DNA of 64,000 nucleotides. It comes from Cellulomonas hominis. Lineage in GTDB: Bacteria; Actinomycetota; Actinomycetes; Actinomycetales; Cellulomonadaceae. The position numbers and the translations under genes were made by a program. How positions within the stretch are numbered: the first letter of the stretch is position 1; the number at the start of each line of letters is the position of its first letter. This document shows positions 35,564 through 43,356 of this stretch, piece after piece. A model generated the notes under the pieces. It was given only the letters and a program-made list of their open reading frames with translations, did not search any database and was not told the DNA's origin. The stretch is taken from contig NZ_JACHDN010000001.1 of assembly GCF_014201095.1 (NCBI RefSeq), forward strand, positions 992,001 to 1,056,000. Direction: 5' to 3'.

Positions 35564-35970
35564 CGTTCCTGCTGGACACGAACGTCATCTCCGAACTCCG
35601 CAAACCCGCCGCCGACCCTCGGGTCGTCGCGTGGGTGGACGCCCGACCGACGTCCGAGCTGTTCGTGTCCGCGATGACGCTGTACGAGCTGGAGCGCGGC
35701 ATCCTCGCGCGCGAACGGAAGGACCCGGCCCAGGGGGCGCACCTCCGCGCCTGGTTCACCGGGCAGGTGCTGCCGGAGTTCGCGGGTCGCGTCCTCCCGG
35801 TGGACGGTGAGGTGGCGCGCCGGGCAGCGGCCCTCTCGGTCCCTGACGCGCGCCCGTACACCGACGGGCTGATCGCGGCGACCGCACTCGTCCACGCCAA
35901 GACCGTGGTCACCCGCAACATCCTCCAGGACTTCCCGGGCGTCGCGGTCGTCGACCCCTGGGCCGCGTGA
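35560..35970 (+). CDS. PIN-domain ribonuclease toxin (VapC/FitB type)
   Basis: A 136-residue PIN-domain protein. The acidic metal-binding residues are in FLLDTNVISELRKP, AMTLYELERGI and PYTDGLIAATAL, and the terminal motif reads VVTRNILQDFPGV. It is the likely toxin of the pair, an RNase neutralised by the upstream antitoxin. GTG start overlaps the antitoxin stop. The module stands at the right edge of the segment that splits the flagellar genes. Confidence 0.92.
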   Translation: MTFLLDTNVISELRKPAADPRVVAWVDARPTSELFVSAMTLYELERGILARERKDPAQGAHLRAWFTGQVLPEFAGRVLPVDGEVARRAAALSVPDARPYTDGLIAATALVHAKTVVTRNILQDFPGVAVVDPWAA

Positions 35971-36039
35971 CCGCCCGCCCACCCGCCCGGCGAGTGTCCA
36001 GGAACCCCGGGGGCACCGGATGAACCGCCCCGGGACGCA

Positions 36040-36076
36040 CGCGCGCCCCGCACGGCCGGGCCGGGCGGGGCGCGCG
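36040..36076. terminator. Bidirectional terminator between toxin gene and flgE
   Basis: Perfect 12-bp stem (CGCGCGCCCCGC at 36040-36051, GCGGGGCGCGCG at 36065-36076) with a 13-nt loop between convergent genes, 12 bp after the flgE stop. Confidence 0.7.
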
Positions 36077-36087
36077 GGGCGCAGGGG

Positions 36088-37266
36088 TCAGCGCTTGAGG
36101 TTGACCAGCTCCTGGAGGACCTCGTCCGAGGTCGTGATGACGCGGGAGTTCGCCTGGAAGCCGCGCTGGGCGATGATCAGCTGCGTGAACTCGGTGGACA
36201 GGTCCACGTTGCTCATCTCGAGCGAGCCGGCGGACAGCGTGCCGCGGCCGCCGACGCCGGCGGCGCCGATCTGCGCGTCGCCCGAGTTCACCGTGGTGCT
36301 GAACAGCGAGCCGCCGGACTTGGACAGACCGGTCGGGTTGGTGAACGACGCCATCGCGATGCGGCCGAGGTCCTGCTTGAGGCCGTTGCTGAACGTGCCG
36401 TTGATCGTGCCGTCCGAGCCGAGCGTGAACGACTGCAGGATGCCGGCCGCGTAGCCGTCCTGCTTGCCGGCCTGGATCGTGTCCACCCCGGCCATGCTGG
36501 TGACGTCCGAGATGTCCACGGTGACGCCGCCGAGGACGAACGTGCCGGCGCTGGTGAGGTTGCCCGAGCCGTCGAACGTGAGCGCGGGGGGCGTGACGGG
36601 CGCACCGCCGTCGGACGCGGTCAGGTCCCAGCCCGCGGCGGTCTTCTCGAACGTCAGGGCGAGCTCCCGCTCGTTGCCGAGCGTGTCGTAGGCCTTGACC
36701 GCGACCGTCTTGATCGTGCCGACCTCGGCGTCCGCCTGCAGGTTGCCGGCGAACGGCGCGTTCTCCGTGCGCTTGGCGGGCATCACGGTGCCGACCGCGA
36801 CGCGGATGTCGCCGACCGGCTGCGAGGTGTCGATGACCCCGTTCACGGCGGCCCAACCCTGGACCATCGCGCCGTCGCCCGGCAGCACCATCTGGCCGGT
36901 GGAGTCGAAGTCGAACGCCCCCGAGCGCGTGTAGTACTGCTGGGTGCCCTGGCGCACGACGAAGAAGCCGTCGCCGGAGATCATCATGTCGGTGCTGCGG
37001 CCCGTGAGCTGGGCGGCGCCCTGCTTGAAGTTCGTCGTGATGCCCGCGACCTGGACGCCGAGGCCCACCTGCGCGGGGTTCTGGCCGCCGACACCGCCCT
37101 GGGGCGCCGCCGCCGCGTTGAGCATCTGGCTGAGGGTGTCCTGGAACTGGATCTGGGAGGCCTTGAAGCCGGTGGTGTTGACGTTGGCGATGTTGTTGCC
37201 GGTGACGTCGAGCATCGTCTGGTGGGCGCTGAGACCGCTGATGCCGGAGAACAGAGAGCGGAGCAT
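36088..37266 (-). CDS. flgE: FlgE, flagellar hook protein
   Basis: A 392-residue rod/hook-family protein. The N terminus is typical (MLRSLFSGISGLSAHQTMLD, VTGNNIANVNTTGFKASQIQ), as is the C terminus (EMSNVDLSTEFTQLIIAQRG, FQANSRVITTSDEVLQELVN). The middle holds the variable hook domains. It is the last gene of the flgB operon here. In the window only flgB, flgC and flgE of the axial family are present; no flgF or flgG is seen. Confidence 0.96.
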   Translation of the reverse strand: MLRSLFSGISGLSAHQTMLDVTGNNIANVNTTGFKASQIQFQDTLSQMLNAAAAPQGGVGGQNPAQVGLGVQVAGITTNFKQGAAQLTGRSTDMMISGDGFFVVRQGTQQYYTRSGAFDFDSTGQMVLPGDGAMVQGWAAVNGVIDTSQPVGDIRVAVGTVMPAKRTENAPFAGNLQADAEVGTIKTVAVKAYDTLGNERELALTFEKTAAGWDLTASDGGAPVTPPALTFDGSGNLTSAGTFVLGGVTVDISDVTSMAGVDTIQAGKQDGYAAGILQSFTLGSDGTINGTFSNGLKQDLGRIAMASFTNPTGLSKSGGSLFSTTVNSGDAQIGAAGVGGRGTLSAGSLEMSNVDLSTEFTQLIIAQRGFQANSRVITTSDEVLQELVNLKR

Positions 37267-37299
37267 GGGTGATCGATCCCTTCGGGGTGCGGACCGCGG

Positions 37300-37743
37300 T
37301 CAGGCGGTGGTCGTGGTGGAGGTGGCGGCGGGTGCCGGGCTGACGCTCGCCACGGAGTCGAGGGGCACCTCGGCGGTGCCGACCTTGAGGACGGGGACGG
37401 ACTTCGCGTAGTCGACGGTGGACACGACGCCGGTCTGGGTCGTGCCCGCGGCGTCCGTCCAGGTGACCTGCCGGCCGACCAGGTCCGCGGAGGCCATGCG
37501 CATCTGCAGCGCGAACTGCTCGCGGGACGACGCCTGGATCTCGGAGAGGGACTCCATCATCCCGAGCTGGGTGGTCTGCGCCATCATGTCGCTGGTGTCC
37601 ATGGGGCTGCTCGGGTCCTGGTTGGACAGCTGCGCCACCAGGAGCTTGAGGAACGTGTCCTTGTCGAGCTCCTTGGTCGGGGTCGCGGTGCTGCTGGTCG
37701 CGTCGGTGCGCGAGTTCGTGATGTACGAGACGTCGATGGACAC
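37300..37743 (-). CDS. flgD: FlgD, hook assembly scaffold
   Basis: A 147-residue short FlgD. The conserved N-terminal cap is DKDTFLKLLVAQLSNQDPSS, then MDTSDMMAQTTQLGMMESLS. The C-terminal part is a compact strand-rich region (VGRQVTWTDAAGTTQTGVVS), without the full Ig/Tudor domains of E. coli FlgD. It precedes flgE by 33 bp, as expected. Confidence 0.94.
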   Translation of the reverse strand: MSIDVSYITNSRTDATSSTATPTKELDKDTFLKLLVAQLSNQDPSSPMDTSDMMAQTTQLGMMESLSEIQASSREQFALQMRMASADLVGRQVTWTDAAGTTQTGVVSTVDYAKSVPVLKVGTAEVPLDSVASVSPAPAATSTTTTA

Positions 37744-37752
37744 CTGGTCTCC

Positions 37753-39162
37753 TCAGACGAGCAGGTCGAGGCCGCCGGCGGCGGTCGACGGTCGGGCGGC
37801 GGACGGGTCGGTGGCGGCGGTGCCGGCACCCGGGCCGGCGGTCGCGGATCCGGGGGCCGTCGCGCGGGCGGCACCGGGCAGGTCGCCGCGGGCCTGGCCG
37901 CCCGCGGAGCCCGCCGCGTCGTCGGCGCCGAGGCTGACGTCGGACGACAACCCGGTGGCGGCGAGGTCGCGGCGCAGGTCGGGCAGCGACTGGCGCAGGG
38001 CGTCCCGGGCGGCGTCGGTCGCGCCGACGAGCTCGACCCGCACGGCGTCCGGCGTGATGTGCGCGACGACCTTGACCGGGCCGAAGTGCTCGGGGTCGAC
38101 GCGCAGGGTCAGCACGTGCGAGCCCCCGCCGAGCGACCGGAGCGCCGGGAGCTGCTCGCCGATCTTCGTGGCGAGCTGGTCGGACAGCGGCGCGGCAGCG
38201 GCCTGGGCCGCGGCGGGTGCCCGGTGCTGGACCGTGCCGACCTGCAGCGCGGCGGCCGGGGCCGCGGGCGCGGGGGCCGGAGCCGGGGCGGCGTCCTCTG
38301 CGGCGGGCTCGGCGGCGGCCGGGGCGGCGGTGGCCGCGACCGCGGGGTCGGCGGCGGGCGCGGGGGCCGGAGCCGCGGACGACGCCGCCGACGAGGCCGG
38401 CGCGGCAGGGGCGGGGTCGGCAGGGGCGGCCGGCACGGCGGGCGCACCGGGGGCGGGCTGCGCGGCACCGGGCACCGCGGCGCCGGGCTCGCCCGCCGCC
38501 GTGCCGGACGCCGGGGCCGCGGCGGTCCCGGGGGCGGGCGCGGCGGTGGCGGGCACCGCGGGCGCGGGCGGGCCGGACTCCCCCGCGGCGGGTGCGGGTG
38601 CGGGTGCGGCGGTGGCGGTGGCCGGGGTCGCGGCGGTGACCGCGGGAGCCTCGGCACCGGTCGCGGCGGGTGCCGTCCCGGCGGAGGGCGCCGCGGCGGC
38701 GGGCACGACCTCGGCCGGCAGCGGCGCGGCCGGGACGCCGGCGGCGACGACGACCGGCGGCACCGTCGGCGCGGCCTCGGTGGCGGCGGCGTCGGTGGCG
38801 GCGTCGGTGGCGGCGTCGGGCTGCTGCGCGTCGCCGGCCGGCGCGGCCTCGGGGCGGTCGGCGCGATCCGCGCGAGCGGTGCGGTCCGTGCGGTCGGTGC
38901 GGTCCGTGCGGTCGTGGCGGTCGGTCCGGCCGGCACGCTCCGCCCGGTCCGCCCCGGCGGGCCGCCGCCCGGTCACGCGGTCCGCGCCCCGGTCGTCGGT
39001 GCGCGACGGCGCGCGGTCGGCGCCCCGGTCCTGCGGCGCCGCGGCGGTCACGCCCGCCAGCACGGCGTCGAACCCGCTCGCGCCGGACCGGCCGGCGCCC
39101 GTGCCGGCGCTGCCGCCGGCAGCGGGGGCCCGCGTCGGCAGCACGGAGGTGGTCGTGGTCAT
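37753..39162 (-). CDS. fliK: FliK-type hook-length control protein
   Basis: A 469-residue protein with a very long Ala/Pro/Thr/Asp-rich N-terminal ruler and a C-terminal domain recognisable as Flg_hook/FliK (GGGSHVLTLRVDPEHFGPVK, VAHITPDAVRVELVGATDAA, RDALRQSLPDLRRDLAATGL). It measures hook length and triggers the FlhB specificity switch. Two in-frame tandem repeats lie in the ruler. The ATG overlaps the peptidase gene by 4 nt. Confidence 0.88.
   Translation of the reverse strand: MTTTTSVLPTRAPAAGGSAGTGAGRSGASGFDAVLAGVTAAAPQDRGADRAPSRTDDRGADRVTGRRPAGADRAERAGRTDRHDRTDRTDRTDRTARADRADRPEAAPAGDAQQPDAATDAATDAAATEAAPTVPPVVVAAGVPAAPLPAEVVPAAAAPSAGTAPAATGAEAPAVTAATPATATAAPAPAPAAGESGPPAPAVPATAAPAPGTAAAPASGTAAGEPGAAVPGAAQPAPGAPAVPAAPADPAPAAPASSAASSAAPAPAPAADPAVAATAAPAAAEPAAEDAAPAPAPAPAAPAAALQVGTVQHRAPAAAQAAAAPLSDQLATKIGEQLPALRSLGGGSHVLTLRVDPEHFGPVKVVAHITPDAVRVELVGATDAARDALRQSLPDLRRDLAATGLSSDVSLGADDAAGSAGGQARGDLPGAARATAPGSATAGPGAGTAATDPSAARPSTAAGGLDLLV
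38778..38935 (-). repeat. Two in-frame minisatellites inside fliK
   Basis: GTCGGTGGCGGC-type 12-bp units (about 38778-38820) encode repeated DAAT. GCGGTCCGT-type 9-bp units (about 38877-38932) encode repeated RTD. Both are multiples of three and so alter length without breaking the frame. Confidence 0.75.
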
Positions 39163-39872
39163 GAGGCAGCCCCCCAGAGGGACGAGGTGGTCGTGGACGA
39201 GCCGGAGCCCGTGAGCAGCGCGAGCGCGGTCCGGCCCGCGGTGGTGGCGGCGAGCGCGCCGGGCAGGGCGGTGCCGCTGCCGGCGACCGCGCCGGCCTGC
39301 GGCAGGATCCGCCGGATGGTGGTCGGCTCCGCGTAGACGTCGCGGATCGTGACCGTGGCCCCGGGCTTCGGGGCGTCGATCATCTTCCCGTCGCCGACGT
39401 AGATGCCGATGTGCGAGCCGCCGGACAGCACGACCAGGTCGCCGGGCAGCGCCTGGTCGAGCGACGCGACCTCGGTGCCGATCGTGGCCTGGTCGCGGGC
39501 GACGCGCGGGACGCCGGTGACGCCGAGGTCCGCGAGCGCCCGCTGCACGAGGCCGGAGCAGTCCAGCCCGCCCTCGGCGAGCGACTCCCCGCCCCACACG
39601 TACGGGACGCCGAGGTACTTCTTCGCGGACTCGACGAGGTCCTGCCCGGTGACGCCGGTGCCCGGCGCGATCCCGGTGATGGCGTCGACCGCCGTCCCGC
39701 CGGTGGCCCGGGCGAGCGCGGCGGCGAACGTGGCGTCGCCGGTGAGCGCGCTCGCGGCGAGGGTCCCGGACTCCGCCGACGCCGACGACACCGACGACGT
39801 CGTGGCCACCGGCGAGCCGATCTGCCGGATCTGCGCGATGCGGGCCTGCACCGCGGCGATCGCGTCCGTCAT
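39159..39872 (-). CDS. Flagellar-operon NlpC/P60 peptidoglycan endopeptidase
   Basis: A 237-residue protein: short helical N terminus (IAAVQARIAQIRQI), Ala/Ser-rich linker, and an NlpC/P60 domain (YLGVPYVWGGESLAEGGLDC with the catalytic Cys followed by SGLVQRALADLG; His in GGSHIGIYVGDGKMIDAPKP). No standard secretion signal is visible, so it may leave through the flagellar export apparatus like FlgJ. It lies between fliJ and fliK with overlaps on both sides, and would open the cell wall for the rod. Confidence 0.88.
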   Translation of the reverse strand: MTDAIAAVQARIAQIRQIGSPVATTSSVSSASAESGTLAASALTGDATFAAALARATGGTAVDAITGIAPGTGVTGQDLVESAKKYLGVPYVWGGESLAEGGLDCSGLVQRALADLGVTGVPRVARDQATIGTEVASLDQALPGDLVVLSGGSHIGIYVGDGKMIDAPKPGATVTIRDVYAEPTTIRRILPQAGAVAGSGTALPGALAATTAGRTALALLTGSGSSTTTSSLWGAAS

Positions 39873-40324
39873 CGCCCCTCCTCCGGTCCGGCGCCCGGTC
39901 CGGCGCCCGGCCCGGCGGGACGCCGCCCCGCCACCTCGTCCAGCACGATCTGCTCGGCGCGCTGGTCCTCGACCCGCACCGTCTCGTCGTGCTTCTCCTG
40001 CAGCTTCTCCAGCGTCCGGGTGCGCGTGCGCGCCTGCGACCAGGTGGCGTCGGCGTCGGCCACGGCGTCCTGCGCGGACGCGACCCGGGCGCGCTGGTCG
40101 ACGAGCAGCGCCGACAGCGCCACGCGGCTGGCGACGACGGCCTGCATGCCGACGGAGTCGGTCCCGGCGGGGAACTGCGCCTCGCCGAGCGCGGCCTCGG
40201 TGGCCTCGCGCCGGGCGACGGCGGCGTCCCGGCCGCGCGTGGCGTCGGCGAGCTGCGCGGCGGCCTGCTCCTCGGCGAGGGCGCGCAGCCGCAGCAGCCC
40301 GGCCAGGCGGAAGACGCGGCTCAC
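39869..40324 (-). CDS. fliJ: FliJ-like export chaperone-escort protein
   Basis: A 151-residue, almost wholly helical protein (FRLAGLLRLRALAEEQAAAQ ... RTRTRTLEKLQEKHDETVRV) with heptad character throughout, the hallmark of FliJ, ending in a Gly/Pro/Ala tail. GTG start overlaps the fliI stop by 4 nt. It should bind the FliI ring and FlhA during export. Confidence 0.85.
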   Translation of the reverse strand: MSRVFRLAGLLRLRALAEEQAAAQLADATRGRDAAVARREATEAALGEAQFPAGTDSVGMQAVVASRVALSALLVDQRARVASAQDAVADADATWSQARTRTRTLEKLQEKHDETVRVEDQRAEQIVLDEVAGRRPAGPGAGPGAGPEEGR

Positions 40325-41721
40325 GGCAGGTCCCCCATCGCGGCCACGAGCCCGGCGAGCCGGCCCCAGGAGTCGGCGGCGGGCGCGCGCTCGTCCATGC
40401 CCTGCCGCAGGAAGGCGTCGATCGCGGTGCCGTGCGCCACCGCCGCGTCCACCAGCGGGTTCGAGCCGGTCACGTAGGCGCCGACGTCCAGCAGGTCCTG
40501 CGCCTGCCGGCGGGCGGCCATGACGCGGCGCAGCCGGGTGGCGAGGTCCTTCTGCTCGGGGCCCAGCACGCGGGACGCCACGCGGGAGATCGACCCGAGC
40601 GCGTCCACCGACGGGAAGTGCCCCGCGACGGCGAGCTTCCGGTCGAGCACCACGTGCCCGTCGAGGATGGACCGCGCCGCGTCGGCGATCGGCTCGTTGT
40701 GGTCGTCGCCGTCGACGAGCACCGTGTACAGGCCGGTGACCGACCCGGTGGCGCCGGTGCCCGCGCGCTCCAGCAGCTGGGCCAGCAGCGAGAACGTGCT
40801 CGGCGGGTACCCGCGGGTGGCGGGCGGCTCGCCGACGGACAGCCCGATCTCGCGCTGCGCCATGGCCACGCGGGTGAGGGAGTCCATCATCAGCACCACG
40901 TCGTCGCCGCGGTCGCGGAACCACTCGGCGATCCGGGTGGCGACGAACGCGGAGCGCAGCCGGACCAGCGGCGGCTCGTCGGAGGTGGCGACCACGACGA
41001 CCGAGCGCGCGAGGCCCTCGGGGCCGAGGTCGTCCTCGAGGAACTCCCGGACCTCGCGGCCGCGCTCGCCGACCAGCGCGATCACGGACACCTGCGCGTC
41101 GGTGCCGCGCGCGATCATCGACAGCAGGCTGGACTTGCCGACGCCGGAGCCGGCGAACAGGCCGAGGCGCTGCCCGCGGCCCGCGGTCACGAGGGTGTCC
41201 AGCACCCGCACGCCGAGGTCCAGGGGCCGCTCGACGCGGGCCCGGGCCAGCGGGTGCGGCGCGTGGCCGGTGACCTCGACCTGCCCGGCGCCGGCCAGCG
41301 GCCCGCGGCCGTCGATCGGCCGGCCGAGCCCGTCGAGCACCCGCCCGAGCAGGCCCGGGCCGACCGGGGCGGTCAGCGCGCTGCCGCGGGGGCGCACCCG
41401 CATCCCGGCGCGCAGCCCGTGCGTCGGGCCGAGCGGCATGGCGTGCGCCGAGCCGCGCCCGGTGGCGACCACCTCGGCCGGCACGGGGCCGTCCGGGGCG
41501 TCGATGGTGACGAGCTCGCCGACGGCGGCGCCCGTGCCCGCGACCTCGACCGTCAGCCCGACCACGCCGCGCACCGAGCCGACCCGCTCGGGCCGGGCGG
41601 CCGCGAGCGCGGCGGACCACGCCGGGCCGCAGGGGTGGCGGCCCGCGTCCCCGGCGCTCGCGGGCGCGAGGTCGCCGGACCGCGGCGTGGGCAGCACGGC
41701 GGCGGAGGTCGCGGCGGTCAT
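40321..41721 (-). CDS. fliI: FliI, flagellar export ATPase
   Basis: A 466-residue F1-beta-like ATPase. Walker A is GLFAGSGVGKSSLLSMIA; Walker B lies in DDVVLMMDSLTRVAMAQREI, followed by LSVGEPPATRGYPPSTFSLL. An upstream DGLGRPIDGRGPL is typical of the family. It energises unfolding and entry of export substrates with FliH and FliJ. Confidence 0.97.
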   Translation of the reverse strand: MTAATSAAVLPTPRSGDLAPASAGDAGRHPCGPAWSAALAAARPERVGSVRGVVGLTVEVAGTGAAVGELVTIDAPDGPVPAEVVATGRGSAHAMPLGPTHGLRAGMRVRPRGSALTAPVGPGLLGRVLDGLGRPIDGRGPLAGAGQVEVTGHAPHPLARARVERPLDLGVRVLDTLVTAGRGQRLGLFAGSGVGKSSLLSMIARGTDAQVSVIALVGERGREVREFLEDDLGPEGLARSVVVVATSDEPPLVRLRSAFVATRIAEWFRDRGDDVVLMMDSLTRVAMAQREIGLSVGEPPATRGYPPSTFSLLAQLLERAGTGATGSVTGLYTVLVDGDDHNEPIADAARSILDGHVVLDRKLAVAGHFPSVDALGSISRVASRVLGPEQKDLATRLRRVMAARRQAQDLLDVGAYVTGSNPLVDAAVAHGTAIDAFLRQGMDERAPAADSWGRLAGLVAAMGDLP

Positions 41722-42359
41722 GCCGGGCCCTCCCCGAGGGCGGCGCGGGCGCGGTCGAGCGCCGCGCCGATGCGCGCGTCGAGGTAGCCGTCGGGGAACT
41801 CGCCCACGGCGTCGCCCGGGGCCAGAGCGGCGTCGGCGACCAGCTCGACGCCGGTCAGGTCCGGCAGCCCGGCGAGCACGTCGCCCCCGGACGACGGCCC
41901 CGCCAGCGCCTCGCGGACCGCCGCGAGGTCGCGGGGGTGCAGCCGCACGGTGTGCACCTCGCGCTCGGCGTCCTGCTCGCGGACCCGGCGCAGGGCGGCG
42001 CGCGCCGCGGCCGGGGCGTCGGACAGCTCCTGCCCAAGCACGGCGGCGGCGAGCTCGAGCGCGGCGGCGTGCAGCGCCGCCTCGGACTCGGCGAGCACCG
42101 GCGTGCTGCGCCCGTCGGCCGCGCGGGCGGCGGCGGCCAGCACGGCCAGGGCGTCCGCGTGCTCCGCGGCGCGGCGGGCGTCGGCCTCGGCGCGCTCGCG
42201 CTGGACGCGGGCGGCCTCGACCTCGGCGGCGCGGGCGGCCTCGCGGGCCCCCGCCGCGTAGCCGGCGGCGTACCCCGCGGCGTAGCCCTCCGCGCGGGAC
42301 GCCGGCTCGGCCACGGCCGTGCGGCCGTACGCCTGGGTGAACCGGGGCTCAGGAGACAT
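41718..42359 (-). CDS. fliH: FliH-like regulator of the export ATPase
   Basis: A 213-residue protein with GxxxG repeats near the N terminus (EGYAAGYAAGYAAGAREA), a long helical middle and a C-terminal domain (VRLHPRDLAAVREALAG; LTGVELVADAALAPGDAVGE) like FliH/HrpE. ATG 42359 overlaps the fliG 3' end by 11 bp and the gene overlaps fliI by 4 bp. Confidence 0.88.
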   Translation of the reverse strand: MSPEPRFTQAYGRTAVAEPASRAEGYAAGYAAGYAAGAREAARAAEVEAARVQRERAEADARRAAEHADALAVLAAAARAADGRSTPVLAESEAALHAAALELAAAVLGQELSDAPAAARAALRRVREQDAEREVHTVRLHPRDLAAVREALAGPSSGGDVLAGLPDLTGVELVADAALAPGDAVGEFPDGYLDARIGAALDRARAALGEGPA

Positions 42360-43356
42360 ACTCGTCCTCGCCCTCGCGCCGGATCACGATCTGCCCCGAC
42401 TCCTCGAGACGCCGGATCACCTGGACGATGCCCGCGCGGGCCTCCTCCACCTGCGACAGGCGGACCGGGCCGAGCAGCTCGATCTCCTCCTCGAGGTTCT
42501 CCCGGGCGCGCTCGGACAGGTTGCGCAGCGTCTTGTCGCGGACCTCCGGCGTGGCGCCCTTGAGCGCGACCGACAGCTCGTTGGTCTCGACCTGGCGCAG
42601 CACGAGCTGCATCGCGCGGTCCTCGAGCAGCACGATGTCGCCGAACACGAACATGCGGCTGCGGACCTCGTCGGCGAGCGCCTCGTCCCGGCTCTGCAGC
42701 CCCTCGAGGATGAGCTTCTCGGTGGTCGGGTCGGCGCGGTTGATGATCTCGACGAGCGGCTGGACGCCGCCCACGGCGGACAGCTCGTTCGGGGTGAGCA
42801 CCGCGGACGCCTTGCGCTGCATCGACTCGGCGATGACCTGCACGACGTCCGGCGAGGCGCGCTCCATCAGGGCGATGCGGTGCGCGACCTCGGACTGCAG
42901 CTCGGAGGTCAGGCCCGCCATGATCGCGGACGCGTGCTCCGGCCGCAGGTGCGCGAGCACGAGCGCGACCGCCTGCGGGTGCTCCCCGTTCAGCAGGGAG
43001 AGCACCTGGCGCGCGTCGGCGTGCTGCAGGAACTCGAACGGCTGGCCCGCCATCGAGGTCTGCAGGCGCTCGATCATGCCCGCGGCCTCGTCGCGGCCGA
43101 GGGCGCCCTCGAGCAGCTGGGTCGCCAGGCCGAGACCGCCGCCCACGCCGGGGCCGATCATCGAGGCGGAGTAGAACTCCTCCACGACCTCGTCGGCCAG
43201 GGTCTGGTCGACGCGGTCCAGCCGCATGATCTCGGCGGTGAGCTCCTCGATCTCCGCGACGTCGAGCTGCGCCATGACGCGGGCGGCCCGCTCCCGGCCG
43301 AGCTGCAGCAGCAGCATCGCGGCCTTCTGGGTCCCGGTCAGCATCGCGGTGGCCAT
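42349..43356 (-). CDS. fliG: FliG, rotor/switch protein
   Basis: A 335-residue FliG. The N terminus (LTGTQKAAMLLLQLGRERAA) contacts FliF. The middle domain includes GEHPQAVALVLAHLRPEHAS with the EHPQ motif, and the C-terminal domain has the charged torque helix (LSERARENLEEEIELLGPVR). Its ATG overlaps the fliF stop. Confidence 0.97.
   Translation of the reverse strand: MATAMLTGTQKAAMLLLQLGRERAARVMAQLDVAEIEELTAEIMRLDRVDQTLADEVVEEFYSASMIGPGVGGGLGLATQLLEGALGRDEAAGMIERLQTSMAGQPFEFLQHADARQVLSLLNGEHPQAVALVLAHLRPEHASAIMAGLTSELQSEVAHRIALMERASPDVVQVIAESMQRKASAVLTPNELSAVGGVQPLVEIINRADPTTEKLILEGLQSRDEALADEVRSRMFVFGDIVLLEDRAMQLVLRQVETNELSVALKGATPEVRDKTLRNLSERARENLEEEIELLGPVRLSQVEEARAGIVQVIRRLEESGQIVIRREGEDEYVS

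Noticed and set aside
30303..35970. Transposon or integrase-borne island
   Set aside because: No transposase, integrase, tRNA gene or terminal direct repeat was seen at the borders; insertion remains an inference from gene order only.
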